In this document: in pieces, positions 1 through 10,999 of the stretch
Position numbering within the stretch: position 1 is the first letter of the stretch
How the letters are laid out: each line of letters starts with the position of its first letter
Assembly: GCA_963969595.1 (NCBI GenBank)
Contig: OZ018413.1
Span: 16,543,711-16,607,710 of the forward strand
DNA: 64,000 nt
Reading direction: 5' to 3'
Source: Neckera pumila
Taxonomy: Eukaryota > Streptophyta > Bryopsida > Hypnales > Neckeraceae
Translations under genes and position numbers: made by a program
The notes under the pieces: model-generated
The model's database searches: none
What the model saw: the letters and a program-made list of their open reading frames with translations, nothing else
What the model was told of the DNA's origin: nothing

Positions 1-422
1 GATTTTGTAAAACTTTTTGTAAAGATAGGAAAATACATTAGCTTCCAAGGAATTTAATTTTTATTTCAATCAGAAAGTCAAAATAAAAATAATTTTTTTT
101 TTTTTCCATAGAAAATACCTTTACCTACACAAAAGACATGATTCATTCTATTTGAACTAGAGGTGAGAAAGCTATAAACAATCATGTTTTCAAGCAATCC
201 AAGCATTTTCTTCAAAAAATAATTTATAGGATTCATTTTTTGATTCAATTTTTTACAATTTTTCAAAAAAAAAAGTTTGGCATGGTTTAGTTTGCTTGCT
301 AGAACAATCTCACTACTGTGATTTGTGTGTTTCAATTGCGTCTTAGAACTATTAAAGAGTTATTTTTTCCTTCTAAATCATACTTACTTGCTTCTACATA
401 ACAATTTTTTAGAGAATGAAAA

Positions 423-1352
423 TTAACCCCTAAAGTTTCATGACTATGTTCTCACCAAAAACGCTCCAAAACTGCCATTTCTAATACAACTACCAATTTT
501 TTGGAAAAAAACAATTTTTGACACATGTAACCGTAGGATCTTGTAGTATGATATTTTGAAAACATGTGGTAAAAATTTCAGAAAATTCCACCGTGTGGAT
601 CATAAGATATAAGCATTCAAAGTCTTGAAAATCATTTTTTCAATCCTGCGAAAAACCGGGCAGCTGCACTTTGCAAGCTCACTTTTCAATGAAAAAATGC
701 CGATAAAAGTGGTGCTTCTTTGAATTCAGTTTCCTAAACAAGTTGTCTATATGCTTGAAAAATTTCACATCATTTGGAATTGTACAACATATAGGAAAAA
801 AATAGTAAGTAGAAAGAAGTAGAAATGATTCAAAATACAAAATTGTTAAAATTTTAATCATGGAATTTTAAAATGCCAATCCCAACGGTTATAATGTTGT
901 AATAATCAATTTACATCCTAGGATTTTTTTTTTTTCCAAAAAAATTGAAAATTGAGTTAAATAAATGACTTTAAAATTTTTTTAGAGTAGACAATCCATA
1001 ACTGCCCGCAAACCAAAAACCCTCATAACTTTTGACTCATTGATTGAAATGGAATGAATCAAAGCTTTTTAAGTATATATAAATGTAGAGAACCAATTTC
1101 AAAAAAAAAATTTCGGAAAAAATGATTTTTTCTGATCTGCCCAAACTGCCCGGTTACAAAAAAAAGCAACATATTAGGTTACAACTTTTGACTCGTATTT
1201 CAAAATGTCATGAAACTTGGTACACATGAAGATATTCCTTGCCTCCACCTTCTATTAAAATTTCAGCCTCAAATATGGATATTTCTAGTCACACGTACCT
1301 GCCCAAAATTTCTATACAGCCAAAAAACGCATGTTGGTCCTTTAGGGGTTAA
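423..1352 (+). mobile_element. Non-autonomous DNA element with TTAA ends (copy A)
   Basis: It begins TTAACCCCTAAAG and ends with the exact inverse, CTTTAGGGGTTAA, a 13-base perfect terminal inverted repeat including the TTAA. Comparison with the uninterrupted paralogue at 29213-29216 shows a single TTAA at the insertion point, so TTAA is the duplicated target. The interior is AT-rich, has no credible ORF, and is homologous to the inverted copy at 48797-50133. TTAA targets are the hallmark of piggyBac-type transposases; membership of that superfamily is only an inference from the target site. Confidence 0.7.
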
Positions 1353-1469
1353 GTGCTTAAATTTTTTTAAACTAGATTCTCAATTCAATTCTTGAACAAA
1401 TTTTTTTTTAAATTCAAAATCTATAGTGCAAAAATTTTAAACTAAAAGATTCAAAGTCAACTTACCTAC

Positions 1470-1719
1470 ATAAAAGAGTAAAATTAGATTGCGCCTCACT
1501 AATTTCTTGACATTCTACACTATATAAATATGTACAATTATTGCAGAGGGATACAATAATGTAGAAACCATGTGTGTTGCATGGGTTGGTAAAGTACTAA
1601 TTCATAGCTTGGGTTTAGAAAATTGCATGCGCCTCCAAGTGGACAAGCAATGAGTGATGAGGTAACTTCTCTTGTTAAGGTAACCTAATTAATAAAGCAA
1701 CCCAATTTTACTATTTGGT
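1470..1719. mobile_element. Foldback MITE, family of 28035-28279
   Basis: Ends are inverted repeats of the type CAAATAGTAAAATTGGGTTG. The whole 250 bp is a diverged inverse match to 28035-28279, including the shared middle with the phrases for GGACAAGCAATG and CATGGGTTGG. It sits inside the older element at 1-1962. The limits are approximate and no clear target duplication was found. Confidence 0.5.
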
Positions 1720-1962
1720 GTAGCCATGGAAGGTACAGTACAGCTTGTTTTCTTCACTTTAAACACAAATATCTTGCAATGTACGTGGTCAAAGTTTCTG
1801 AAATTTCTTCCACACATTCTTACATTAGTCTAGTGCAAGATCTTACAGTCAGATATGTGGAAAGAAACCAAAATTTCAAAATTTTGCACCTTGCAATAGA
1901 AATGGCAGTTTTGAGTGTTTTTCAAAGAAAAAAAAAGGCCTTGGTCCTTTTGAGGGGGTAAA

Positions 1963-2814
1963 TACCGTAGAGAGAGACCCTGGATTTTACGCTACAAGAG
2001 TACAGTACAGTACAAGAGTACCCACCTTGGACATCAAGTCATCCAGCTAAGTCCAACCGTGCGCCCGACTACCCAGTAAGTCACTATCCCCATCAATTAA
2101 AACATTTAAATTTAAAAATTAAAGATTACAGACAGCACGGAAATAGAGAACAAGAAAAGGCAACCCTATTTCCGCCCCTACTTCCAAGCCCGCATCCAAT
2201 CGCGACCCCTCCACCTACCATGATGACCTGGCTTTTCTGCCTGCCCTTTCCGGCACCCTTCCTCTGAAGACACACACCACACCCCAGGCCAGCGTCGTCG
2301 CAGCCCCGCAAAAAATCAATCATTCGCCGCAGCAGAATATGCGTGATTTGCTTTCACGGCACCGTCGATCGTACACCACTTGTGCAACAACCCCACGTCG
2401 AAATTTGCGAAAAATTCTGGGGACGCAGCTTGTTTTCGGCAGATTTTTCGACTACTGGGTGCGTTCGTCGCGTCGAGATTTGGATCTAGGTCGCCGCGGT
2501 TGGGGTTTCGGCGCTTGAATTTGAGCTTCGGGGAGTTGGATTTGAGCTTCAAGAAGTGAGATCGCGTTTCAGGAAGTGAGATTCGCTTTTGAATTGAGAG
2601 TTCATGTTGGGTTGAGACTTGAGAGTTTCGTTCTGGAGAAGTTTTGAGATTGTGATGATGAGGGGGTAGGGATTTGGAAAAATCGATGGATGCGTCGAAG
2701 TTGTGTGTTGCTGGAGTGTATGGCGATAGTGGTGTTCCGCAGGGGGCTTGTGAGCTTGCTCGTGTGAGGAGGAGATTATTCAGAAGCTCCGGGTGATTTT
2801 TTTGAATTTGCGTC
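1963..2814 (+). promoter_or_regulatory. Upstream region and leader of the sucrose transporter gene
   Basis: This stretch holds no credible gene. Around 1994-2020 there is a cluster of overlapping GTAC cores (repeats of AGTACAGTAC). GTAC is the core of SBP-domain/copper-response sites in plants, but any function here is inference. 2330-2814 is GC-richer and probably the transcribed leader. A 181-codon antisense open frame here looks like a by-product of composition. Confidence 0.3.
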
Positions 2815-4650
2815 ATGGCTGGGGAGTACCAATTAGCCACACTGTCAGCTGCGGTCGACATTGAAGAAGACTCCTCGTCGGTGCCGTTGTCGCCACCTCC
2901 TTCTTCTTTGGCGAATGGTCATCATCAGAAACAGAGTCCGTCTGATTTCGATGAGAGGCCTTCTTCCCCCGCCGATCGGCCCCACCAGTTAGGGTTATGG
3001 AAGCTGGCACTCTCGTCAATGGTAGCAGCTGGTGTCCAATTCGGCTGGGCGCTCCAGCTCTCGCTTCTCACCCCTTACATCCAAATGCTCGGCATCGAGC
3101 ACTCGCTTTCCTCCTTCATCTGGCTGTGCGGTCCTATCACGGGACTCGTGGTGCAACCCTGCATCGGCGTGTGGAGCGACCAATGCACGTCGAAGTACGG
3201 GCGTCGCCGTCCCTTCATCGCCACGGGCGTGGTGTTAATCATGCTCTCCGTGATCATCATCGGCTTCGCAGCTGACATCGGCTATCTTCTCGGAGACTCC
3301 CACCAAGATTGCTCTGTATTCAAAGGGGTTCGCCCAAGAGCGGTGTTTGTCTTCGTCCTAGGGTTTTGGCTGCTCGACCTCGCGAACAACACCGTGCAAG
3401 GCCCCGCGCGGGCGTTGCTGGCCGATCTCGCAGGGTCAGATCAAAGAGTCGCAGCGAACGCCATTTTCTGTCTCTGGATGGCGCTCGGGAACATTCTTGG
3501 ATTCTCCGCCGGCGCTTACGGGAACTGGTACAAACTCTTTCCATTCCTCACCAGCAAAGCTTGTTGCGCCCCTTGCGCGAATCTCAAAGCCGCCTTCCTT
3601 CTCGCCATTCTCTTTCTCGCCGTCTGTACTGTCATCACCATGGTCGCAGCGCAGGAAACTCCCGTTGCGCTCGTAGCCATGGAACAGCAACTCGTAGTCA
3701 AGGAACAGCAATTGACAGATTTTGGAAGGAGAGAAGAGCAAGAGGCTCACACTAAACCTCACGATGACTCTGCGCCTTTGTTACAAAAGCAACAGAGCAA
3801 TGGCAAACATGATTCGGCATTGGATTCGGTGGATTTGGATCATGCCAATGGACACCATGCTCATGAAGAAACTATCCTCCATGTTGTATCCCACCCGGAT
3901 CCCCAAGCTCCACCCATAGATACAGGTTTAGGCTCCACGGTGGTAAACCTCCTTCTCGGTGTGCGAAAGCTTCCTGGATCCATGAAGTTTGTCCTTGTAG
4001 TGATGGCGCTCTGTTGGTTGTCATGGTTCCCTTTCTTTTTATTCGACACAGATTGGATGGGCCGGGAGGTTTTCAACGGTGACCCTACCGGCACTGACGC
4101 TCAAGTTGCGGCATATGAACGTGGTGTGCAGGAGGGTGCATTTGGGCTTCTTTTGAACTCAGTAATCTTAGGAATCAGCTCCTTGTCCATTGATTTCCTT
4201 TCCCAAAAACTCGGGTCGAAGAACCTCTGGGCAATCGGGAACTTCACAGTGTTTTTAGCGATGGCGTGCACGAAACTCATCACACTTGCAACTCCAGATG
4301 GTCACAGGACTGGGAGCAGGGTAGCTGCTGTGGCGTTGTTTACAGTGCTTGGTTTTCCTTTGGCTATTACATACAGTGTCCCATATTCAGTGACTGCGGA
4401 GCTGACGGCGGATTCAGGGGGAGGACAAGGGCTGGCGATGGGGGTACTTAATCTTGCGGTCGTGGTTCCCCAAACGATTGTGGCTTTGGGAGCAGGACCT
4501 TGGGATGCGTTGTTTGGCGGTGGGAATGAGCCTGCATTTGGGTTCGCTTCGGTGTCGGCGTTAGCAGCCGGGGTGATTGCGCTGTGGAAGTTGCCGACAT
4601 TGGCCACGCATGGGTATCGACCTGCGGCCATCATGCATGGCCCGCATTAA
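2815..4650 (+). CDS. SUT: Proton/sucrose symporter (SUT/SUC family), intronless
   Basis: A 611-residue protein of the GPH/MFS sucrose transporter family, which couples sucrose uptake to protons across the plasma membrane or exports it from the vacuole. A 60-residue cytosolic N-terminus is followed by 12 predicted membrane spans. Visible family signatures are the first span (about 62-90, with QFGWALQLSLLTPY), GRRRPF (129-134), the DLANNTVQGPARALLADL block (188-205) and the WFPFFLFDTDWMGREV block (404-419). The central loop is long, about residues 280-388, with a Gln/Glu-rich start, a DSAPLL acidic di-leucine motif (318-323) and a His-rich patch near 347-350. The frame is uninterrupted although seed-plant family members usually have introns. 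The start is the ATG in gtcATGg. Which SUT clade it belongs to needs a tree. Confidence 0.95.
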   Translation: MAGEYQLATLSAAVDIEEDSSSVPLSPPPSSLANGHHQKQSPSDFDERPSSPADRPHQLGLWKLALSSMVAAGVQFGWALQLSLLTPYIQMLGIEHSLSSFIWLCGPITGLVVQPCIGVWSDQCTSKYGRRRPFIATGVVLIMLSVIIIGFAADIGYLLGDSHQDCSVFKGVRPRAVFVFVLGFWLLDLANNTVQGPARALLADLAGSDQRVAANAIFCLWMALGNILGFSAGAYGNWYKLFPFLTSKACCAPCANLKAAFLLAILFLAVCTVITMVAAQETPVALVAMEQQLVVKEQQLTDFGRREEQEAHTKPHDDSAPLLQKQQSNGKHDSALDSVDLDHANGHHAHEETILHVVSHPDPQAPPIDTGLGSTVVNLLLGVRKLPGSMKFVLVVMALCWLSWFPFFLFDTDWMGREVFNGDPTGTDAQVAAYERGVQEGAFGLLLNSVILGISSLSIDFLSQKLGSKNLWAIGNFTVFLAMACTKLITLATPDGHRTGSRVAAVALFTVLGFPLAITYSVPYSVTAELTADSGGGQGLAMGVLNLAVVVPQTIVALGAGPWDALFGGGNEPAFGFASVSALAAGVIALWKLPTLATHGYRPAAIMHGPH

Positions 4651-7600
4651 GTTATGACTAGTGTTCATTTTCTTCTTAACTTTAGCAGCATTTTTGTACC
4701 ATTTTTGTGTAATAAATTATCGCTACGCAGGTAAAGGAGTCCAGTGCGAGCAATCAATGCTTCTTGAGCACTGGGAACTTAAGTCTGCTTTCAGTTCATC
4801 ACTTGGGGGTATTGCTTCTGTGCGTTGGACTGCTCTCATTTCGATGCCTAGATTAGACTTGGGAAGCTGTTGATTTGTGCAGAAATACGTGAACCGCGTA
4901 AAGTGTCTTTGGGTCTTGAGAGATACTAGTATGTTGCGAGTGCAGTGCAGACTGAGAAGTCCCAATTAACATATTAATGACTCATATTATCTAAGGTACA
5001 GTATACTATTTGTGTCACTGTAAGCGTTGATAACGACCGTAGGAGTTTTCATTGGGAGATCAGTGTTGTGCTTTGGAGAGATCACTTTACAAGAGTCAAA
5101 TCTGTTGAGATCAAATCGTTTTTATCACTATGTATGAATCTTTTATGCAATTTTTCAAAGTGGGAGGTTGTATACCACTACTGGAGAGATGGTAGACAAC
5201 CCCAGTTTCACTTAAAAGGGCAGTGTTCATAGAGAAGTCGTGCTTACACCTAACTTCCTCTCGGAAAGCCAACCGAGTGTTGATTGGAAGAGATGAGTTG
5301 CTGTTGGTATAAAGGTTCTGTTGGTATAAGGGTTCAGTCAATACGAGACGTCGTTGGGGACCTGATCCAAGTCTGCGGATTCTTTTTTAACTGTTGGAAC
5401 TTGGACGGCTTGTCACAGTCATACTCACAGGATGTACGCTAAGTAGGGTTGACTCCTAAGAGAAGATGTCAGCTGGTAATTAAGTTCTTGCCATCACGTT
5501 GTAACTTGTAAGTGGTTGCAGAATGCAAAGAGCATGTTCGACTTTGATGTGCAATGATCAAGCAACTTGCTCAAGGACTTGAAGCAAACGGAGATTGCTT
5601 GGATGTTGAAAACGACCCCTGAAGGGAAGCAGATGGATGGGACTTTCATCAAATTCAACAGAGTCTGCCAGTTCTTGCAGATCAGCCGATGCTTGTACTG
5701 TACTATAATTCCTGCCTGAGGTGGAGGATTCACCATTAACAGATTAACTGTGCCTGGGATTGTCCATGAAAGCATGAAATTGAGCGTGGTTTGTATCATT
5801 AAACTTTTTATGCTTTCAATGGGTCTTGGTTGGTTGGTGGGAGTCTCATGTACATTTTATGCAAGAATTTGTAGGGGTTGATTTTAGGAACTAATCACAA
5901 GTAGGTGTAGTTGTAGTGACTTACTAAATTGAGTTTTAGTTTGTGACATTCGAATTCAAAAAGTCACATTACAAGAATGAGTGAAGAAATTGTGAAGAAT
6001 GAAATTGTGAAGAGTGAACATGGAAGTTGTAGTATGTGAGGTATTGTACTCGTCTACAAAATTTTGAAGCAAAATGAAATCAAGAATTATAAAATTCATA
6101 TGAATCTCAAAGTTTTCAATCCTTGAGATCCAGGTTTGTACCTTATAAACCTTAAAAGGATTGAATCTTGAACAATTACCATGACAATTAGAGAAAAGAA
6201 GTTCAACTATGTCCTTGTGAGAAGTATAATAGTCCATCTAAGACTAATTGAAATTGTGAAGTGAATACTTTGGCTTATAGAGTTCATAGGCCAAATAAGG
6301 TAAATCAATCTATGACAAGTAGAATGAATAGTTTGCCCTATTGGCATTGTTGAAAATTCTAAATTTTCTTTCTACACATAAAAAATGGAGAGAGCAATTG
6401 AAATTTTATTTTTTTGATAAAGTATGAATTTGTTATGAATTTTTCAAGTGTGCTACCCAATTCTCCCCCAAAGAGTCTCCAAAATCAATAAATTTTTTTA
6501 TCCATAATGGTCATCTTACTCACCTAAAGCAGTCAGAGTGTTTCATAACATGGCCAAAACATAAAGGCCTAAAAAGGTCACTCCTTGTGATGAATTTATA
6601 GTAAGGGTATTTCAACTTCAAAATTCACTAATAACTAATTGGTGTTGAATTTAGTTTAAATCTGTGATTATGATGTAAATGATAGGGTTGGAAACTAGCA
6701 TACCCATATTTATAACCTGAATCTACTTTGTGAAAACTTGCATTACTATGATTCCTTCAAAAAGAATAAAACATCCCAAAACATCAATAAACTCTTCAAA
6801 AATTTAGAATGCCCGGCTTTTTTTGCAACCCAAATGGTAGAGAGTTGCATAGTAACAACAAAAAGTGAGAAGGAAAAAAAATTGAAAAAAAAAGTTTTGA
6901 AATTCAATTTTTATGGTCTAAAAGGTGTTTTTTCATGCCATTGCCCTTAAGGAAAAATATCCTCAAGTGTCAAAAAAAATTGCCCAAGTGGCAATTCCTT
7001 CCTTGCAAGTCCTTCAATAATTGTGGAAATTGAAATTTTAAAGCCAAATCACTCAAAAATTCATGCAAATGCATCTAAACTCCCATTTGCACGTAATTTA
7101 TATTTTGGATATATATTGACAAAACGCATCCAAAAACGTAAATTGTTCTTACAAAAAGTGAAACTGCCAAAGCTGACCGAAACCTCAAAAAACGGACAAT
7201 GTGGTTGCTAGGAATTTTAGGGGTTAAGAGACTGAACCACCGCTCATAATGCTGCTCTTCCTTGAGGAAATAGTCAGCTATCAAAACGATCATATGTGAC
7301 TTTTGAATGAATGTACCAAATTAGCTTATTGCCCATCTTATTGCCCATAAGACATTAAGACATAGTACTGATGGTACTGCTGGACCCAAACTTCCCAAAA
7401 TTGCTTATGTATTAGATAACAGATGAACCACACCACCAATGCATAGATTATGTATTAAATAACCGATGAGCCACGCGAGCGACAAATAGGTTATCGTACC
7501 TAATCGGTTGTACATTTTTTAATCACAATCTTTGATCTTCATGATCCAAGTGTGTAGGAAGCAAGTTGAAAGAAAAGAAGGTTATATGAGTTGCAACTTG

Positions 7601-8480
7601 TAATGACAATGGTGACAGGTTGCCAATGGGACTGTGCTATGTTAGTATTGAAAAGTCAACAACTAGTTATGAGTTGCAACTTGTAATGGCAATGGTGACA
7701 GATTGCTAATGGGATGGTGCCACGTTAGCGTTGAAAAGTAATTCATAAATGCCTAAGCCCAAACTCAAAGCCCAAACAGTTTTCTGGTACTGTTTTATGT
7801 CACTTCGGTAAGTATATCATTGCACATTGTTGCACTTGACTACCATGATCGAAGCTGATGTGGTGTGCACGTTCCAAGGAAGCTTGAGATAGAAACTTAG
7901 TTAATCACAGTGGCTCACTTTTAGGCGAATTTCTCTTCCTTCAAAGGATTGTACTGTACTGTACATGTACTCCTCCAAGTGGCTTCACTCTCAGTTTCAC
8001 GATTTGTTGAACGATGTTGCACTGACTGAGTGTGCTCTCATTCTAGCTTCAAAGCTTCCAACACATTTTAGGAGCTTCAATTCCGAAGGATGTCCAATAA
8101 ATACTCTTGATCCATGAAGTAGAGAATTTTGGCCTGTTGGGGCAGAAGCAGAAAGTCTTAGAAGATCTTCACTTCAATCTCCTTTTCAGTTAGATTGACG
8201 CAAATTATGACTTCATGTCCCTAAAGGATAGAACGTCAAACTGTGGAACAAGCCAAACGGTACACATTTGCTTGACTGTAACATTGGGAGAAACACGGGC
8301 CTCCAACTAATCGAGAACACATCCCACAAAGTTTTCCGAGCTAGTACGCACTGAAATCTAGTATCTCAAGCGTACTTGCGCAGATCTGTTTCCCGATTAC
8401 AAGACACGATCTTGCAAGTTTGTGATTATTTAGTCTAGGTTGGGAACTAAGAATTAATCCTATTCAAATGATGCTAGTAT
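4651..8480. other. Intergenic region, no gene seen
   Basis: Just after the sucrose transporter stop lies a probable 3' untranslated region with an AATAAA-like signal near 4710. A dispersed repeat (5040-5330) follows. From about 5.9 to 7.2 kb the DNA is AT-rich and ends with TTAGGGGTTAA at 7217-7227, which resembles the right terminus of the TTAA element family; its partner end was not found. Beyond that, nothing coding is recognisable. Confidence 0.4.
5040..5330 (+). repeat. Dispersed repeat R2, copy 1
   Basis: Direct diverged match to 25105-25390. The shared landmarks, in order, are CATTGGGAGATCA, GAGATCACTTT or its variant, GATCAAATCG-like sequence, a TATCAC-TGTATGAAT motif, CAAAGTGGGA, AAGTCGTG and GTGTTGATTG. 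It lacks obvious terminal inverted repeats or coding capacity, so the class (SINE-like, solo LTR piece or other) is not determined. Confidence 0.55.
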
Positions 8481-8536
8481 GTACATCCTAAGGCTAGTGT
8501 CAGTGGCTGGCAAATGAAGTTGCAGAAAATACCAAG

Positions 8537-10992
8537 TCACAGCTGCTTTGCATTGGTCCTAGGTGAATGGATAGACGAGTGGAGGTCACACACGATTTCT
8601 TGCAGCTTGCCAAGAAAGTCTCGCAATACATCACTGGATAGGCCCCCAAATGAGGTCTTGTGTATCTCGTTAATTACAACTATAATTAACGCCTGGTTTA
8701 GCCCAGCATGATCATATCTGGGATGTGGTAATGGAGCCATCTCAGGAACCATATCCTTCGAAATTCGCAACAAGGGATAAACACATATCGCTACAGCAGT
8801 CCTTGTACTTAGCCTTGAAATTGGCCTCCACATGTCGAAAATAAACCTCTCGCCAGGCGTCCTCCCAAACCAGTTGATGCAAAGGACGCAGAAGCACAGC
8901 CACAATTGACAGCGAAAGTTGTTGGGGGAACTCAGAATCATTATATAATGTGTTCATATTCATTTCCAGATGCTGTTTTGGCAAGGAGACAATGTAGATA
9001 CACAACAACAGCATCGGCACTCATTGGAGGTTTACAGCATTCACAGGCTTTCTCATTGCAGTCCACACCCTTGTTACAGCAGAGGTAATGCACTTTCTTA
9101 CCACCCTCGCCAGCAACGAGCAACGAGTAGCCAGGAACTTTTCCAACTCCGATGTCACTCTGATAGTACCACATTCACGCTTGCAGTGCTCGTTTTTCTG
9201 CGCCATTCATAGTATTCACTTTTTGGATCCAATGCAGTTGACAAAGTCTCGAGGAGCTTACAAACGCTGGTTTCAAGTCTTGGTACACCACGTTCAACTC
9301 GTGAAGAGGGAATTGCAACCGTAAGCTCTACAAGCATGAGTCCCTGCAGCTGTTGGAAGGTAGTTTCTTCACTCGAAATGTTTGCCTGTAAAAATTATTT
9401 TCATTAGTCCAGGAAGAAGGTTGCACAACTGCACGAATTCCTTAGCCTCCCCTCGGAAAACCCTCTTCTGGGCTTTTAAAAGAACCTCAAGAATTCTTTG
9501 CAGGTGTGCCACAGCTATGGCGCCATCACGCTGAGAAAAATAGCTATCAATCCATTGCGAATCCTCCGGAGAGATGCACTTGGATGCATCGCCATCCACC
9601 GAAGCCTTGACCTCATCGCCATCTCGAGACAGCGCAACTGTAGGACAGAGAGCAGTCTGGCACACTTGAAGATACTCTGGCACTCTTTATAACACAGCTA
9701 TATCAATTGAATATCGTCTCTCTCCTAATAGAGAACACATACAAGGATTGCAAGTGGCAAATGATAAAGAGAAACCCCAGTTTGAAATCCCCACAATTTG
9801 CTTTCGCGCTCGAACTGCACTGGAACGGAAGTCCATGCAATCTAAGTTACACAAACCCGAAGTAATGCCCATCAATTGTCAACCTCAGCTCCGCCCTCCT
9901 CGAATGTTGTGTGTTCTGGCCCATGAACAAAATTGAATGACAGGGCGGAGGATCATTCAATTTGGGGAGGTTGTTAAAATTAGGTTTGGTCTGTTTCTGA
10001 AGGAAATGTTGGTACAATCGAGGCATACAAAAAGCTGTAATCTCACTACAGGGTCTCTTTTTAAAGGTCCATGAAGATAAGCCCAGTTCCAGAATCCAAG
10101 GTTCCTCACTCCGAAAACGAGTGCTTCAACATCCTGCAAATTTGAACAAGATTGAAATGGACCAAGCGTTTTACCATGAATATTGAAAGCAGATCTGCTC
10201 ATAGAATTCAATTTATTGAGTACGGAAACAATCAGTCAGCAATTTGAGCCGCTTGAATGAACCAAATGATGTGTATCAAATAGTAATAATCGGTAGTCAG
10301 ATCCTTCAAAACCTATAATAATAATTTCTACATACATGAAACTGAAACCTCATAAAAATACGCTGAATCCTGCAATGCATCCTCCATGCATGAAAAATGC
10401 AAAATCTCGCCGAACAGCGATAGAGATTTCTTTGTCTTCATCTCAAAAGAATAACTTCCCACCCAATGTAGGTGGATGCAGTGGCACACAACTCTCAAGA
10501 AAGCCCTAAATCCTAAACCCTACAGAATGCTATGAAGAGTTTATAACTGTGATAAATGCCGATTGCTTAAGAACTGTACAAAGGTTGCTACAATACAGAG
10601 AGGTTCGGCAGAAGTTAGATCCATCCTTGCGGCCATCGCCTCATGTTGAAACTGGATTGCAGCTTGGGACCAACTTCCTTCATCAGGGGCGATTGGTGCG
10701 GCTCCCCAAGCTCCAGAAAATCATGGTCGAGATTCTCATCATCTGCATCCTCTGTTTCTCTGGAGTTACACTGTTGTTTGTTTCGGCCCACATAGCGTGC
10801 ACACATCATGCGGCGCCAAATAGTATTCGTGCAGCAATCTGTTGTCCTTCGAGAATGAGCCACCACAGCCGATCCATCAACTCTCCACAGGATCACGTTC
10901 ACTGATCTTGCATTCGAAAGCTTCACGGGTTTCCGTTTGCGGCGTACTTCGAAAGCGTCCATGCCCGCCAGGCTTGGTGCCCTCAACCCCAT
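8537..10992 (-). CDS. Probable multi-exon gene of unknown function
   Basis: Several open segments on the minus strand look like exons of one gene, though the splice pattern could not be closed. A candidate first exon runs down from 10992 (or the Met at about 10959) and is basic then acidic (RRKRKPVKLS, later EDADDENLDHD). Interior pieces lie at about 9380-9683 (with PEDSQWIDSYFSQRDG) and 9155-9365 (with ETSVCKLLETLSTALDPKSE). The latter is preceded by a good branch-point/acceptor (CTAAT then TTTTTACAG). A C-terminal piece at 8537-8750 contains VLRDFLGKLQEIVCDLHSS. Composition suggests a helical intracellular protein. No family is recognised. Frame changes between segments could be introns or decay. 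Confidence 0.35.
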
Positions 10993-10999
10993 CGCCTCA

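Larger units (their letters stand above)
1..1962 (-). mobile_element. Old TTAA-type non-autonomous DNA element, truncated by the window edge and twice interrupted
   Basis: Read on the minus strand, this stretch aligns in order with the element at 28842-29698. 1741-1960 matches about 28860-29060, 1353-1460 matches about 29100-29210, and 1-400 matches about 29215-29440. Two insertions break it: a 930-bp related element (423-1352) and a roughly 250-bp foldback element (1470-1719). Its right end near 1962 keeps a degenerate CCCCC-type terminus. Its left end lies outside the window. It has no coding capacity. Homology is seen by eye; the family assignment is inference. Confidence 0.55.

Noticed and set aside
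423..1352. CCCTAAA in the element ends as telomere repeat
   Set aside because: It is a single copy at each end in inverted orientation within an element terminus, not a tandem telomeric array.
2316..2861. 181-codon open frame antisense to the sucrose transporter leader
   Set aside because: It overlaps the leader and start of a certain gene, has low-complexity Ser/Pro/Asn composition and no family resemblance.
1994..8000. GTAC-rich motifs as a regulatory code shared by genes
   Set aside because: They occur near 2000, 5700, 7950 and 26660, some far from any gene; a short palindromic word needs statistics I cannot run.
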